64,000 nucleotides of DNA from Lipingzhangella_A rawalii (GCF_031628175.1 NZ_JAVLVT010000005.1:372001-436000), one strand, 5' to 3'. Positions 41,394 through 50,347 are shown, numbered from the stretch's first letter. The notes: generated by a model not told the origin, from the sequence alone. Program-made: numbers and translations.

Positions 41394-41747
41394 GTGGCCG
41401 AACGTGATCCCGAATGCCCGTTCTGTGGAATCGTGGCAGGTGAGATTCCGGGGGAGGTGCTACGGGAGGGGCCGCAGACGATCGCGGTGCGCGACATCAA
41501 TCCGCAGGCGCCCACCCATGTCCTCGTTCTGTCCCGGAGCCACTTCCCGGATGCCGCATCCGCAGCTGCCGCCGGAACCGGCATTCTCGACGAGCTGGTA
41601 TCCGAGGCGCACGAGGTGGCCAAGGCCGAGGGTGTGTCCGACGGCTACCGGCTGGTACTGAACACCGGGCTGCGCGGCGGACAGACCGTTTTCCACCTAC
41701 ACGGACATGTACTGGGGGGACGTGGAATGGAGTGGCCACCCGGATGA
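41394..41747 (+). CDS. HIT family protein (HINT-like nucleotide hydrolase)
   Basis: A 117-residue HIT protein. CPFCGIVAGEIPG at the N-terminus and the histidine triad HLHGHVLGG (His 101, 103 and 105) define the family, which hydrolyses purine nucleoside phosphoramidates and related nucleotides. GTG at 41394 has GAGGAGG five bases upstream and is preferred over GTG at 41352. Placement before phoH-ybeY is conserved in actinobacteria. Confidence 0.92.
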   Translation: MAERDPECPFCGIVAGEIPGEVLREGPQTIAVRDINPQAPTHVLVLSRSHFPDAASAAAAGTGILDELVSEAHEVAKAEGVSDGYRLVLNTGLRGGQTVFHLHGHVLGGRGMEWPPG

Positions 41748-41873
41748 GGGGGCTGCGCGTGCACCGGGAATCGGGCACAGGATTGCTACTATCGGGGCAG
41801 GAGAGTCGATAGTGCGCTCTGGTGGGCGCCCGTGATCACGAGAGGCAGGGCGAGGCGGCCGCAAGGCCACACC

Positions 41874-42932
41874 ATGGTCGAGTCAACACAGGCGAGCACC
41901 CAAGTGCGGATCGTTGTTCCGGAAGAACACACGATGGTTGCACTGCTGGGATCGCGGGACGAACTGCTGCGCACAGTCGAAGACTCCTTTGCCAGCGACA
42001 TCCACGTTCGGGGAACCGAGATCACCATCACCGGGACCTCGACGGAGACCGCGCTGGTGAAACGGGTGTTCGAAGAGCTATTGCAGCTGGTCAAGAACGG
42101 GACCCCCCTTACTCCCGAGGACATCGAGCGCACTATCGGGATGCTGCGGCCGGTCGGGGCCGAGGAGCCGCCGCAGGCCGAGGTTCGGCCTGCGGACGTG
42201 CTGACGATGAATATCCTCTCGGCGCGGGGCCGCACCATCCGGCCGAAGACGCTCAACCAGAAGCACTACGTTGACGCGATCGACGCACACACGGTGGTTT
42301 TCGGGATCGGTCCGGCCGGGACGGGAAAGACCTACCTGGCCATGGCCAAGGCGGTGAAGGCCCTTCAGGCCAAGGAGGTCAACCGGATCATCCTGACCCG
42401 TCCCGCGGTCGAGGCGGGAGAGCGACTGGGGTATCTGCCCGGCAGTCTGTACGAGAAAATCGACCCGTACCTGCGCCCCCTGTACGATGCACTGCACGAC
42501 ATGCTGGACCCGGAGTCCATCCCCAAGCTGATGTCATCGGGAACCATCGAGGTCGCCCCACTGGCGTATATGCGGGGACGCACCCTGAACGACTCCTTCA
42601 TCATCCTCGACGAGGCACAGAACACGTCGGCCGAGCAGATGAAGATGTTCCTGACCCGGTTGGGTTTCGGATCGAAGATCGTAGTGACCGGTGATGTCAC
42701 CCAGATCGACCTGCCAGCCGGGCAGACGAGTGGTCTTGGGACTATCGAGAACATCCTGGGGGGAATCGACGACATCGCGTTCCGTCGGCTGGAGTCCACG
42801 GATGTCGTCCGACACAAGCTGGTCAGCGCCATCGTGGACGCCTACGGACGGCATGACGAGCGGTCCCGAAACTCCTCGGACGGGGCGAGGTCGGGCAGGC
42901 AGCGCCGTTCCGGACGCGACAGGCAGCGCTAG
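41874..42932 (+). CDS. phoH: PhoH-like ATPase/RNA-binding protein
   Basis: A 352-residue PhoH. A KH-like N-terminal segment (VRGTEITITGTSTETALVKR) precedes the P-loop ATPase with Walker A GIGPAGTGKT, ILTRPAVEAGERLGYLPG and Walker B FIILDEAQNTS. The C-terminal tail is Arg-rich. It works with YbeY in RNA metabolism. ATG 41874 (weak AAGG upstream) and GTG 41832 are both possible starts. ybeY begins 19 bp downstream. Confidence 0.92.
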   Translation: MVESTQASTQVRIVVPEEHTMVALLGSRDELLRTVEDSFASDIHVRGTEITITGTSTETALVKRVFEELLQLVKNGTPLTPEDIERTIGMLRPVGAEEPPQAEVRPADVLTMNILSARGRTIRPKTLNQKHYVDAIDAHTVVFGIGPAGTGKTYLAMAKAVKALQAKEVNRIILTRPAVEAGERLGYLPGSLYEKIDPYLRPLYDALHDMLDPESIPKLMSSGTIEVAPLAYMRGRTLNDSFIILDEAQNTSAEQMKMFLTRLGFGSKIVVTGDVTQIDLPAGQTSGLGTIENILGGIDDIAFRRLESTDVVRHKLVSAIVDAYGRHDERSRNSSDGARSGRQRRSGRDRQR

Positions 42933-42951
42933 AGGAGCGGAACAACATCCG

Positions 42952-43443
42952 ATGAGTATCGAGGTCGCCAACGAGTCCGGCACTGAGGTGGCGGAAGGCC
43001 GGCTGTCCCAGTTGGCTCGCCACGTGTTGGACGCCCTGCGCGTGCATCCCCTCGCCGAGCTGTCGATTGTGTTGGTGGACGAGGAGCCGATGACCGAGCT
43101 TCACGTGCGCTGGATGGACGAGCCCGGACCGACGGACGTGCTCTCCTTTCCCATGGACGAGTTGCGGCCGGGTGGTACCCGTCGTGCCACGGAACCGGGG
43201 ATGCTCGGCGATGTGATCATCTGCCCCCAGGTGGCACAGCGGCAGGCCCAACAGGCCGGGCACAGCATGCAGGACGAGGTCGACATGCTGTGCACGCACG
43301 GTATCTTGCACCTGTTGGGCTACGACCACGCAGAGCCGGAGGAACACAAGGAGATGTTCGGCCTCCAGGCCGAGCTCCTGGCCAGTTTTCGGGAGGGCAC
43401 CACCGACACCCCGAGTGCCGTGGAGGATGGCCACCAGCGATGA
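42952..43443 (+). CDS. ybeY: Endoribonuclease YbeY (rRNA maturation factor)
   Basis: A 163-residue YbeY. The zinc motif HGILHLLGYDH is complete, preceded by PTDVLSFPMDE and LGDVIICPQV. It is a single-strand-specific endoribonuclease needed for 16S 3'-end maturation and ribosome quality control. Its stop overlaps the next ATG (ATGA), coupling it to the CorC-like gene. Confidence 0.94.
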   Translation: MSIEVANESGTEVAEGRLSQLARHVLDALRVHPLAELSIVLVDEEPMTELHVRWMDEPGPTDVLSFPMDELRPGGTRRATEPGMLGDVIICPQVAQRQAQQAGHSMQDEVDMLCTHGILHLLGYDHAEPEEHKEMFGLQAELLASFREGTTDTPSAVEDGHQR

Positions 43444-44855
43444 GCCCCGACGGCCCTGGTGCTGCCGTCCAGGTGGCGGTGAGCATGCCCTTCGGTTCCA
43501 TCGCCGCCCTGCCCGTTCCCCGGGCCGGAGTCCTGGGCTCAGCTGGTTCCTGGTCGGCCACGGTGCTGGTGGCAGCGGTGCTGTTGTCCGGGTTCGCTGC
43601 CGCGATGGTCAGCGTGGAGGTGGCGCTGACCCGGGTCGTGCGGACCGTGGCGACGGCGGAACCCGACGGGGGGATCGGCACTCGCTGGTTGCGTGCCATC
43701 GCCGCGGACACCACCCGCTACGTCAACGTGCTGCTGCTGGTGCGGGTGAGCTGTGAGGTCCTGGCCGCCCTGCTGTTGATGGTGGCCCTGGTCGCGCTGT
43801 TGGGGTTGGTGTGGCACACCGTCGTCCTGGCAGCGCTGATCATGATCGTGGCCAACTATGTCCTCATTGGGGTTACGCCACGGATTCTGGGCCGGCAGTT
43901 TCCCGAGCCGGTGGCCCGCTCCGGCGCCGTGTTCCTGTATCCGACGACCTTGGTCCTGGGGCCGCTCGCGCAGGCTCTGGTGATGCTGGGGCGAGCATTG
44001 ACCCCTCCCGGACGTGGCGATCGGGAACGCCCGTTCACCAGTGAGGACGAGCTGCGACAGCTGGTGGATCTTGCCGAGGAAGGCCACGTTATCGATGCCG
44101 AGGAACGCGAGATGATCCACTCGGTGTTCAAGCTGGACGACACCCGCGTACGCGAGGTGATGGTTCCACGCACCGACATCGTCTTTCTGGAGTCGCGGCT
44201 TCCGGTGTTGGACGGGCTTTCCGCGGCTTTGGACAGTGGGTATTCCCGGATTCCGGTGGCAGGGGAGAACCTCGATGACCTGGTGGGGATCGTCTACGTG
44301 AAGGACATGGCCCAGGCCGCGGTCCAGGGGCAGGGTTCGGTGCAGCTCAGGGTGGGCGACGTCATGCGTGCGGCGACCTATGTGCCCGACTCCAAGCCGA
44401 TCGACGGCTTGCTGCGGGAGATGCAGCAGGACCGCACGCATGTCGCCGTGGTCATCGACGAGTACGGTGGCACTGCCGGGCTCGTCACTATCGAGGACAT
44501 CGTGGAAGAGATCGTCGGGGAGATCACCGACGAGTACGACGACGAGACCCCACCGGTGGCCTGGATCGGTCCGGACACCGCGCGTGTGGTGGCTCGGCTT
44601 CCCTTGGGGGAACTGGGGGAGCTGTTCGGGGTCAGCATCGACACCGAGGATGTGGGGGACGTGGCCACGGTTGGTGGTCTCCTGGCCTACGTACTGGGCG
44701 AGGTTCCGGTCACCGGGTCCCGGGCCGTCTACGGTTCGTTGGAACTGGAGGCGGAGCACCTCTCGGGGGACCGGGAGCGTACGGACACGGTGCTGGTGCG
44801 TCGTGTGCCCATACCAAGTGAGTCGCAGGACGGAAAGTCGGACAGTAATGAGTGA
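43440..44855 (+). CDS. Hemolysin/CorC-family membrane protein (DUF21-CBS-CorC)
   Basis: A 471-residue CNNM-type protein. The N-terminal DUF21 domain has membrane helices (ATVLVAAVLLSGFAAAMVSV, then VLAALLLMVALVALLGLVW). It is followed by the acidic helix (DAEEREMIHSVFKLDDTRVREVMVPRTD split over the domain border), two CBS domains (SRIPVAGENLDDLVGIVYVK and MQQDRTHVAVVIDEYGGTAG), and the CorC_HlyC domain. Such proteins transport or regulate Mg/Co. GGAGGATGG lies nine bases upstream of the ATG. It overlaps ybeY and the cytidine-deaminase-like gene. Confidence 0.92.
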   Translation: MSPDGPGAAVQVAVSMPFGSIAALPVPRAGVLGSAGSWSATVLVAAVLLSGFAAAMVSVEVALTRVVRTVATAEPDGGIGTRWLRAIAADTTRYVNVLLLVRVSCEVLAALLLMVALVALLGLVWHTVVLAALIMIVANYVLIGVTPRILGRQFPEPVARSGAVFLYPTTLVLGPLAQALVMLGRALTPPGRGDRERPFTSEDELRQLVDLAEEGHVIDAEEREMIHSVFKLDDTRVREVMVPRTDIVFLESRLPVLDGLSAALDSGYSRIPVAGENLDDLVGIVYVKDMAQAAVQGQGSVQLRVGDVMRAATYVPDSKPIDGLLREMQQDRTHVAVVIDEYGGTAGLVTIEDIVEEIVGEITDEYDDETPPVAWIGPDTARVVARLPLGELGELFGVSIDTEDVGDVATVGGLLAYVLGEVPVTGSRAVYGSLELEAEHLSGDRERTDTVLVRRVPIPSESQDGKSDSNE

Positions 44856-45213
44856 CGCGTCACAGTCGGGGGGCGGCCCGTTGGATCCGGAGGACGAGAA
44901 ACTGGTGGTGTTGGCGCGGTCGGCCCGCGCCCGGAACCAGGCCGTTGCGGGGGCGGCGGTGCGGGACGAGACCGGCCGCACCTACGCCGCCACGACGGTA
45001 CAGCTTCCGTCGTTGGAACTGTCCGCCGTCCAGGCCGCGGTTGCGATGGCCGTGTCCGGTGGGGCCGAGGCGCTGGAAGCCGCCGTTGTCGTCGGTGACG
45101 AGGACCAGGCAGCGGCCGCGGATGTCGCGGCGGTCGGGGATCTACGCGCGGACCGGCTCCTGATGGCCGCCCCGGACGGGAGTGTCCACGGTACGGTCCG
45201 CCTCGAGAGGTAG
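44848..45213 (+). CDS. Cytidine-deaminase-like protein lacking catalytic residues
   Basis: A 121-residue protein at the conserved cdd position between the CorC-like gene and era. The fold pattern is recognisable (LVVLARSARARNQAVAGAAV, then YAATTVQLPSLELSAVQAAV), but the zinc/proton-shuttle motif (H/C)AE is replaced by the segment LELSAVQAAV, and no PCxxC motif follows. There is no Cys in the protein. Deamination by the normal mechanism is therefore not expected. The start overlaps the end of the CorC-like gene by eight bases. A structural or regulatory role is speculative. Confidence 0.7.
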   Translation: MSDASQSGGGPLDPEDEKLVVLARSARARNQAVAGAAVRDETGRTYAATTVQLPSLELSAVQAAVAMAVSGGAEALEAAVVVGDEDQAAAADVAAVGDLRADRLLMAAPDGSVHGTVRLER

Positions 45214-45371
45214 TCCTCGGCCAGGTCGGGCCCCGTGGTGCGCGTCCGCGGGGTGTGTGGTTGGTCGTCGCCGGATCCGGACCACGGTGGTGATGGGGTG
45301 CGGATGCCGTGGCGGGGATCCGGTGCCGTGGGGCGGTTCGTTGTGCGTGCGGGACGGGGGACACTGGAAGT

Positions 45372-46322
45372 ATGGACGACTCGGACCTGGAGCGGCTGCG
45401 CATGCCCCTTCCGTCCTACCCGGACGGTTTTCGCAGTGGATTCGCCTGTTTCGTCGGCAGACCCAACGTGGGGAAGTCGACGCTGATGAACGCCTTGGTC
45501 GGGCAGAAGGTGGCGATCACGAGTACCCGGCCACAGACGACGCGGCGTGTCATCCGGGGGATCGTGCACCGTGACGATGCACAGCTCATCGTTGTGGACA
45601 CTCCGGGTCTGCACAAGCCCCGGACCCTGCTGGGGGAGCGGCTGGACAGTCTGGTGCGATCAACCCTGGTCGAGGTGGACGTCGTGGGCTTGTGTATTCC
45701 CGCGAACGAACCGATCGGCCGGGGCGACACCTATATTGCCGAAGAGCTGGCCCAGCAGCAGACCCCTGTGGTGGCCATCGTCACCAAGGCCGATCTCGTC
45801 GACCGTGAGCAGCTGGTGCAGCAGCTGGTGGCGGTCGACCAGCTGGGGGACTGGACGGATGTTGTCCCGGTCTCGGCGACGGACAACTTCCAGACCGACA
45901 CCCTCAGGGACGTGCTGTTGGGGCATCTTCCGGAGGGGCCGCCCCTGTATCCCGACGGCGAGCTCACCGACGAGCCGGAGGAGGTGTTGGTCGCGGAACT
46001 GGTGCGGGAGGCCGCACTGGAGGGGGTGCGCGACGAACTTCCCCATTCGATCGCGGTCGTGGTGGAGGAGATGTCCCCCCGGGTCGACCGGGACGGATTC
46101 ATGGACATCTATGCCTCGGTCTATGTGGAGCGCACCAGTCAGAAGGCGATCGTGATCGGTCACCGCGGCAGTCGACTCCGGGAGGTTGGGGCCCAGGCAC
46201 GACGGCAGATCGAAGGGCTGCTGGGTCAACGGGTGTATCTGGATCTTCGGGTACGCCTGGCCAAGGACTGGCAGCGCGATCCCCGCAAGCTGCGTCGTCT
46301 CGGCTTTGATCAGCAGACCTGA
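45372..46322 (+). CDS. era: GTPase Era
   Basis: A 316-residue GTPase. G1 GRPNVGKSTL, switch TRPQTTRRVIRGIV, G3 DTPGLHKP and G4 TKADLVD are present; the C-terminal KH domain has VIGHRGSRLREVGAQARRQI. Era binds 16S rRNA near its 3' end and the KH domain helps 30S maturation, in line with neighbouring ybeY. The frame is open to 45309 without similarity. It ends before a terminator-like hairpin and converges on the IclR gene. Confidence 0.94.
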   Translation: MDDSDLERLRMPLPSYPDGFRSGFACFVGRPNVGKSTLMNALVGQKVAITSTRPQTTRRVIRGIVHRDDAQLIVVDTPGLHKPRTLLGERLDSLVRSTLVEVDVVGLCIPANEPIGRGDTYIAEELAQQQTPVVAIVTKADLVDREQLVQQLVAVDQLGDWTDVVPVSATDNFQTDTLRDVLLGHLPEGPPLYPDGELTDEPEEVLVAELVREAALEGVRDELPHSIAVVVEEMSPRVDRDGFMDIYASVYVERTSQKAIVIGHRGSRLREVGAQARRQIEGLLGQRVYLDLRVRLAKDWQRDPRKLRRLGFDQQT

Positions 46323-46360
46323 CCGCGTGCTCCGGCCTTCGGGAGGTGGACACCGGCCGC

Positions 46361-46396
46361 AGCCGTGCCGCGCCCGGCTGGGGACACGGCACGGCT
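46361..46396. terminator. Hairpin between era and the IclR gene
   Basis: A 10-bp perfect inverted repeat AGCCGTGCCG/CGGCACGGCT with a 16-base loop lies between the two convergent stop codons. Confidence 0.5.
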
Positions 46397-46483
46397 CCGC
46401 GAGAGGCGACCGCTGAACCCGGCCCGTCCCGCGTGGGGGCCACCGGTTGGCGCAGCCGGCCGGAGCCGGGGCTGTGCCGTGCC

Positions 46484-47290
46484 TCAGTCCGCCGAGGTGG
46501 AGCTGCGCAGCTCGCTCGCGAGCTGCGCAGCCGTCTGTTGCAGGAGCGGCGCGGAGCGCTGCACCAGATCCCAGGTCACCCGTGCCTCGGGGCCGGAGAT
46601 GGACAGTGCGATCATGGAGGGTCCGCCCTGCACGGGCAGTGCGACACACCGCACCCCGATCTCCTGCTCTCCGTCGTCGACGGCGTAGCCACGTTGGCGG
46701 ATGGTGGACAGCTCGGCGGCGAACGTGTCCGGTTCGGTGATGGTGCGTTCGGTGGCGGCCGGCATGCCGGTGCGGCGCACGATGGCCAGGGCCTTGTCTT
46801 CGGGCAGTTGGGCGAGCAGGGCCTTGCCCACACCGGTGGAGTGCGGCAGCACCCGGCGTCCCACCTCCGTGAACATGCGCATAGCGTGCGGGGAGGGAAC
46901 CTGGGCGACATACACGACGTTATCCCCGTCCAGCATCGCCAGGTTCGCGGTTTCGCCCAGCTGTTGGACCAGCTGCGCAAGATGGGGCTGGGCCCACGTG
47001 CCCAACATGCGCGAAGCGCTCTCGCCGAGTCCGATCAGACGCGGGCCCAGGGCGTACCGCCGGGAGGGCAACTGTCGCACGTACCCGTTGCTCACCAGGG
47101 TTCGGATGATGCGGTGAATGGTGGGTAGGGGGAGGCCGGAGGAGTCCGCGAGTTGGCTCAGCGACAGTTCGCCGCCGGCCGCTGCCATGATCTCCAGCAG
47201 GGCGAAGGCCCGGTCGAGGGACTGCACGCCTCCTGGACGCTCCCGCGTTTCGGATGAGGTTGGTGAGCTGGGCACTGTCTGGTTCTCCAT
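46484..47290 (-). CDS. allR: IclR-family regulator of the allantoin/glyoxylate genes (AllR-like)
   Basis: A 268-residue IclR protein. The N-terminal winged helix has QSLDRAFALLEIMAAAGGEL and LADSSGLPLPTIHRIIRTL, and the effector domain has STGVGKALLAQLPEDKALAI and DDGEQEIGVRCVALPV. IclR members of this kind (AllR) respond to glyoxylate or allantoin. It is divergent from a DUF6986 gene and allantoinase. The shared 15-bp boxes in that intergenic region and in the uraD-hyi region suggest it controls both. The frame is open to 47377, but ATG 47290 starts the protein proper. Target and effector are inferred. Confidence 0.82.
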   Translation of the reverse strand: MENQTVPSSPTSSETRERPGGVQSLDRAFALLEIMAAAGGELSLSQLADSSGLPLPTIHRIIRTLVSNGYVRQLPSRRYALGPRLIGLGESASRMLGTWAQPHLAQLVQQLGETANLAMLDGDNVVYVAQVPSPHAMRMFTEVGRRVLPHSTGVGKALLAQLPEDKALAIVRRTGMPAATERTITEPDTFAAELSTIRQRGYAVDDGEQEIGVRCVALPVQGGPSMIALSISGPEARVTWDLVQRSAPLLQQTAAQLASELRSSTSAD

Positions 47291-47395
47291 CCCTGCGATT
47301 GCCCGGGTGTGGCGGGCCCTGCGGTCGGTGCTGTGCAGTCCATGGTCACCTATACGGCGCCGCTGCGCTGTCGTCAACTATCGCACTGGTTGTCG

Positions 47396-47431
47396 TTCCG
47401 AATTGTAGAAGTTATTGTCCACTATATAAAA
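47396..47431. promoter_or_regulatory. Candidate IclR/AllR operator pair upstream of the DUF6986-allB genes
   Basis: TTCCGAATTGTAGAA at 47396-47410 fits TTCCG-N5-CGGAA with two mismatches. A weaker copy GTCCACTATATAAAA at 47417-47431 lies 21 bp on, matching the box at 58455 in 10 of 15 positions. They sit in the short AT-rich divergent promoter region between the IclR gene and its neighbour. Confidence 0.6.
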
Positions 47432-47468
47432 GTATGAGGGATGTGTCGTTGATTTCGAGGAGTGCGTA

Positions 47469-48800
47469 GTGGCCAACGGCAGCGCAACGGACAGCGCCAC
47501 CGAAAATGCGTCCGGGCGCACATCCGCGCACCGTGGTACCGAGCGGGTGGATGTGACCGGAATCGTTTCGGGGCTGACCGAGCGGCTCAGTGCCGCGGAT
47601 CGCCGTCTGCTCACCCAGTATCCGGGCCAACGCGGTGGACGCCAGCCAGTCCACACGGTGTATGTTCCGGCCGACCAGGTCACGCGGGAACTGAGTACTG
47701 ACTGGGGAACCCGCGCCCTGACGGCCCTGACCGAGCACGCGCCGGACGCGGAGCAGCTCGCGCAGGCGACGGGGATTGACCTCGACGCAGTGCGGGCGAG
47801 CTATCCCCGGGTGCTGTCCAAACTCCGCGCCGAACCCATCGAGGATCTGCGGGTGGACCTCGAGGACGGGTACGGGAACCGGGACGAGGCCACCGAAGAC
47901 GCTGATGCGTGTGGGGCTGCCCGTGCGGTGGCGGCCAGCCTCGCGGCGGGAACCTGCCCACCCTACGTGGGGCTGCGCATGAAGGGCATGGAGGCGGGCG
48001 GGCGGGCCCGTGGAGTGCGCAGTCTCGCCCTGTTCCTGGAGACCCTGCTGTCCGAGCACGCAGGCCTCCCGGAGGGGCTGGTGCTCACCTTGCCCAAGAT
48101 CACCTCCCTCGAGCAGGTGGAGGCGATGGTGTGGACCACCGAGCAGTTGGAAGCCCAGCTGGACCTGCCCGCGGGGCGACTGACCTTCGAGCTTCAGATC
48201 GAGACGCCACAGTCGGTGCTGGGACCAGACGGTACCGCGACGGTGTCCCGCATGGTGCAGGCCGGAGCGGGGCGGGTGAGTGCGCTCCACTACGGAACCT
48301 ACGACTACAGCGCCGCCTGCGGGGTGACCGCTGCCTTCCAGAGCATGGCACACCCTGTCGCCGATCACGCCAAAGCGGTCATGCAACTGGCCGCTGCGGG
48401 GACGGGGGTATGGCTGTCCGACGGGTCCACGAACGTCCTTCCCGTGGGGACGCCAGCCCAGGTGCATGAGGGGTGGCGTCTGCATGCCCAGCTGGTGCGC
48501 CGCTCGCTGGAGCGGGCCTACTACCAGGGCTGGGACCTCCACCCCGCCCAGTTGCCCACCCGGTACCTGGCCACCTACGTCTTCTACCGCGAGGCCTTCG
48601 GTCCCGCGGCCGAGCGGTTGCGCGCCTACGTCACGGACTCCGGAGGATCGGTTCTGGACGAGCCGGCCACGGCTCAGGCCCTGGCTGTGGCCCTGGTGCG
48701 CGGAATGGACTGCGGCGCGCTGGATGCCACCGAGGTTGCGGATGCGGTGGGAGCTCCCGTACCTGAGCTACGGGAGCTCGCGAGCCGCCGGGTGGGATAG
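47469..48800 (+). CDS. DUF6986 protein, HpcH/HpaI-citrate lyase fold
   Basis: A 443-residue protein. Motifs of the HpcH/HpaI aldolase-citrate lyase beta superfamily are visible: LRVDLEDGYGNR, YVGLRMKGMEAG, LVLTLPKITSLEQVEAM, ELQIETPQSVLG with a candidate metal-binding Glu, and LHYGTYDYSAACG. The C-terminal third (HPAQLPTRYLATYVFYREAF) resembles no domain I can name. In this cluster it may act on glyoxylate or another C-C bond, in the way malate synthase-like enzymes occupy this spot in other actinomycetes; that is inference. CGAGGAG lies seven bases before the GTG start. allB follows 170 bp downstream. Confidence 0.75.
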   Translation: MANGSATDSATENASGRTSAHRGTERVDVTGIVSGLTERLSAADRRLLTQYPGQRGGRQPVHTVYVPADQVTRELSTDWGTRALTALTEHAPDAEQLAQATGIDLDAVRASYPRVLSKLRAEPIEDLRVDLEDGYGNRDEATEDADACGAARAVAASLAAGTCPPYVGLRMKGMEAGGRARGVRSLALFLETLLSEHAGLPEGLVLTLPKITSLEQVEAMVWTTEQLEAQLDLPAGRLTFELQIETPQSVLGPDGTATVSRMVQAGAGRVSALHYGTYDYSAACGVTAAFQSMAHPVADHAKAVMQLAAAGTGVWLSDGSTNVLPVGTPAQVHEGWRLHAQLVRRSLERAYYQGWDLHPAQLPTRYLATYVFYREAFGPAAERLRAYVTDSGGSVLDEPATAQALAVALVRGMDCGALDATEVADAVGAPVPELRELASRRVG

Positions 48801-48846
48801 GTGCGAACGCCCGTCTGACCACCACTGTCATCGGCAGCCACAGCGT

Positions 48847-48867
48847 GGGATGGGGACGGGGACGGGG
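48847..48867 (+). other. Potential G-quadruplex (four G-runs)
   Basis: GGG-AT-GGGG-AC-GGGG-AC-GGGG, four runs of at least three G with two-base loops, lies on the coding strand between the DUF6986 gene and allB, 104 bp before the allB start. Confidence 0.5.
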
Positions 48868-48931
48868 ACACTGCCCGAGGCCATGGCCCGCGGGCACTGG
48901 GGCCGCGGGGATATGTGTCGGGATGTGTAGC

Positions 48932-48949
48932 ACCGGCCCGAGGGCCGGT
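48932..48949 (+). promoter_or_regulatory. Compact hairpin in the allB leader
   Basis: ACCGGCCC-GA-GGGCCGGT, a nearly loopless 8-bp inverted repeat, ends 5 bp before the AAAGGAG ribosome site of allB. It could attenuate read-through from the upstream gene or act as a weak terminator. Confidence 0.45.
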
Positions 48950-48970
48950 ACGGCAAAGGAGACAACAGCT

Positions 48971-50347
48971 ATGACGCAGCGCGAGCACGGTGCTGACCTC
49001 GATATTCACGCGCGCCGCGCGATCACACCACAGGGGGAGCGATCCATCTCCATCCGGGTACGCCACGGACGGATCGCCGAGCTCGCGGAGTACCGCCCCC
49101 CTGTCGAGCGCACCGGGCATCAGAGTTCCGAATCCCCGGATGTTCCCAGCGTTGACCTGGGAGAGGACGAAGTCCTCCTGCCCGGGCTGGTGGACAGCCA
49201 CGTACATGTCAACGAACCCGGACGCACCGAGTGGGAGGGCTTCGCGACGGCGACCCGAGCGGCTGCGGCCGGGGGAATCACCACCATCGTGGACATGCCG
49301 CTGAACAGCATTCCCCCAACCACCACGGTGGAGGCCTTGCACACCAAGCAGGACGCGGCCCGGGGGAAACTGGCGGTGGACGTCGGGTTCTGGGGGGGTG
49401 CGGTCCCCGAGAACCTCACCGCTCTCCCCGATCTCTACGCACACGGGGTGTACGGGTTCAAGGCCTTCCTCTCCCCGTCCGGGGTGGAGGAGTTCGGGCA
49501 TCTCTCGGCCACGCAGTATCGCCAGGCGGCCGAGACCATCGCCGAACTCGGCGGTCAGATCATCGTGCACGCCGAGGATCCGAACGTGCTGTCGGAGGCC
49601 CCGCCGGCGCACGGCACCGAGTACGCGAACTTCCTGGCATCGCGTCCGGACACCGCCGAGCACTCCGCCATCCAACTGGTCATAGACCTGGCCCGTCGCA
49701 CGGGGGTGCGTTCCCACGTGCTGCACCTGTCCAGCGCAAGCGCAGTGCCACTGATCGCCGACGCGCGGGCCGAGGGCCTCCCCGTGACGGTCGAAACCTG
49801 TCCGCACTATCTCACGCTCACCGCCGAGCGGGTTCCGGACGGAGGCACCTCCTACAAGTGCTGTCCACCGATCCGGGACAGTGTCAACCGCGACCGGCTG
49901 TGGTCGGCGCTGCGCAGCGGCCTGATCGACTGTGTGGTCTCCGACCACTCGCCCAGCACGCCGGAGCTTAAACACCTGGACACCGGCGACTTCGGAACCG
50001 CCTGGGGCGGGGTCTCCTCACTCCAGGTGGGGTTGTCGGCAGTATGGACCGAGGCTCGGCAGCGCGGATACACCCTGGCCGACGTGGTTCGGTGGATGGC
50101 CGAAGGGCCGGCTCGCGTTGCCGGAATCTCTGACAAGGGACGTATTGCCGTCGGTGCCGACGCCGATTTCGCGGTGCTCGCGCCTGAGGAGACCTGGAAT
50201 GTATCCGCCACCGCGCTCCAGCACCGTAACCCTGTGAGCGCCTACGACGGGGCCGTCCTGCACGGGGTCGTACGCCGTACCTGGCTGCGCGGTCACGAGG
50301 TGACGGGGGACTCAACCCCGGTCGGGGTGATGTTGAGCAGGACCTGA
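48971..50347 (+). CDS. allB: Allantoinase
   Basis: A 458-residue cyclic amidohydrolase. Metal ligands appear as DSHVHVNEPG (HxH), the carboxylated Lys in YGFKAFLSPSG, IVHAED, HVLHLSS and the catalytic Asp in VVSDHSPST. Allantoinase opens allantoin to allantoate. ATG 48971 follows AAAGGAG by nine bases; the frame extends to 48845 without similarity. Next steps (allantoicase or allantoate amidohydrolase) are not in the window. Confidence 0.92.
   Translation: MTQREHGADLDIHARRAITPQGERSISIRVRHGRIAELAEYRPPVERTGHQSSESPDVPSVDLGEDEVLLPGLVDSHVHVNEPGRTEWEGFATATRAAAAGGITTIVDMPLNSIPPTTTVEALHTKQDAARGKLAVDVGFWGGAVPENLTALPDLYAHGVYGFKAFLSPSGVEEFGHLSATQYRQAAETIAELGGQIIVHAEDPNVLSEAPPAHGTEYANFLASRPDTAEHSAIQLVIDLARRTGVRSHVLHLSSASAVPLIADARAEGLPVTVETCPHYLTLTAERVPDGGTSYKCCPPIRDSVNRDRLWSALRSGLIDCVVSDHSPSTPELKHLDTGDFGTAWGGVSSLQVGLSAVWTEARQRGYTLADVVRWMAEGPARVAGISDKGRIAVGADADFAVLAPEETWNVSATALQHRNPVSAYDGAVLHGVVRRTWLRGHEVTGDSTPVGVMLSRT

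Noticed and set aside
45444..45458. Another CCTGTTTC word resembling the dispersed repeat end
   Set aside because: It lies inside the conserved Era P-loop region (FACFVGRPN) and is explained by coding.
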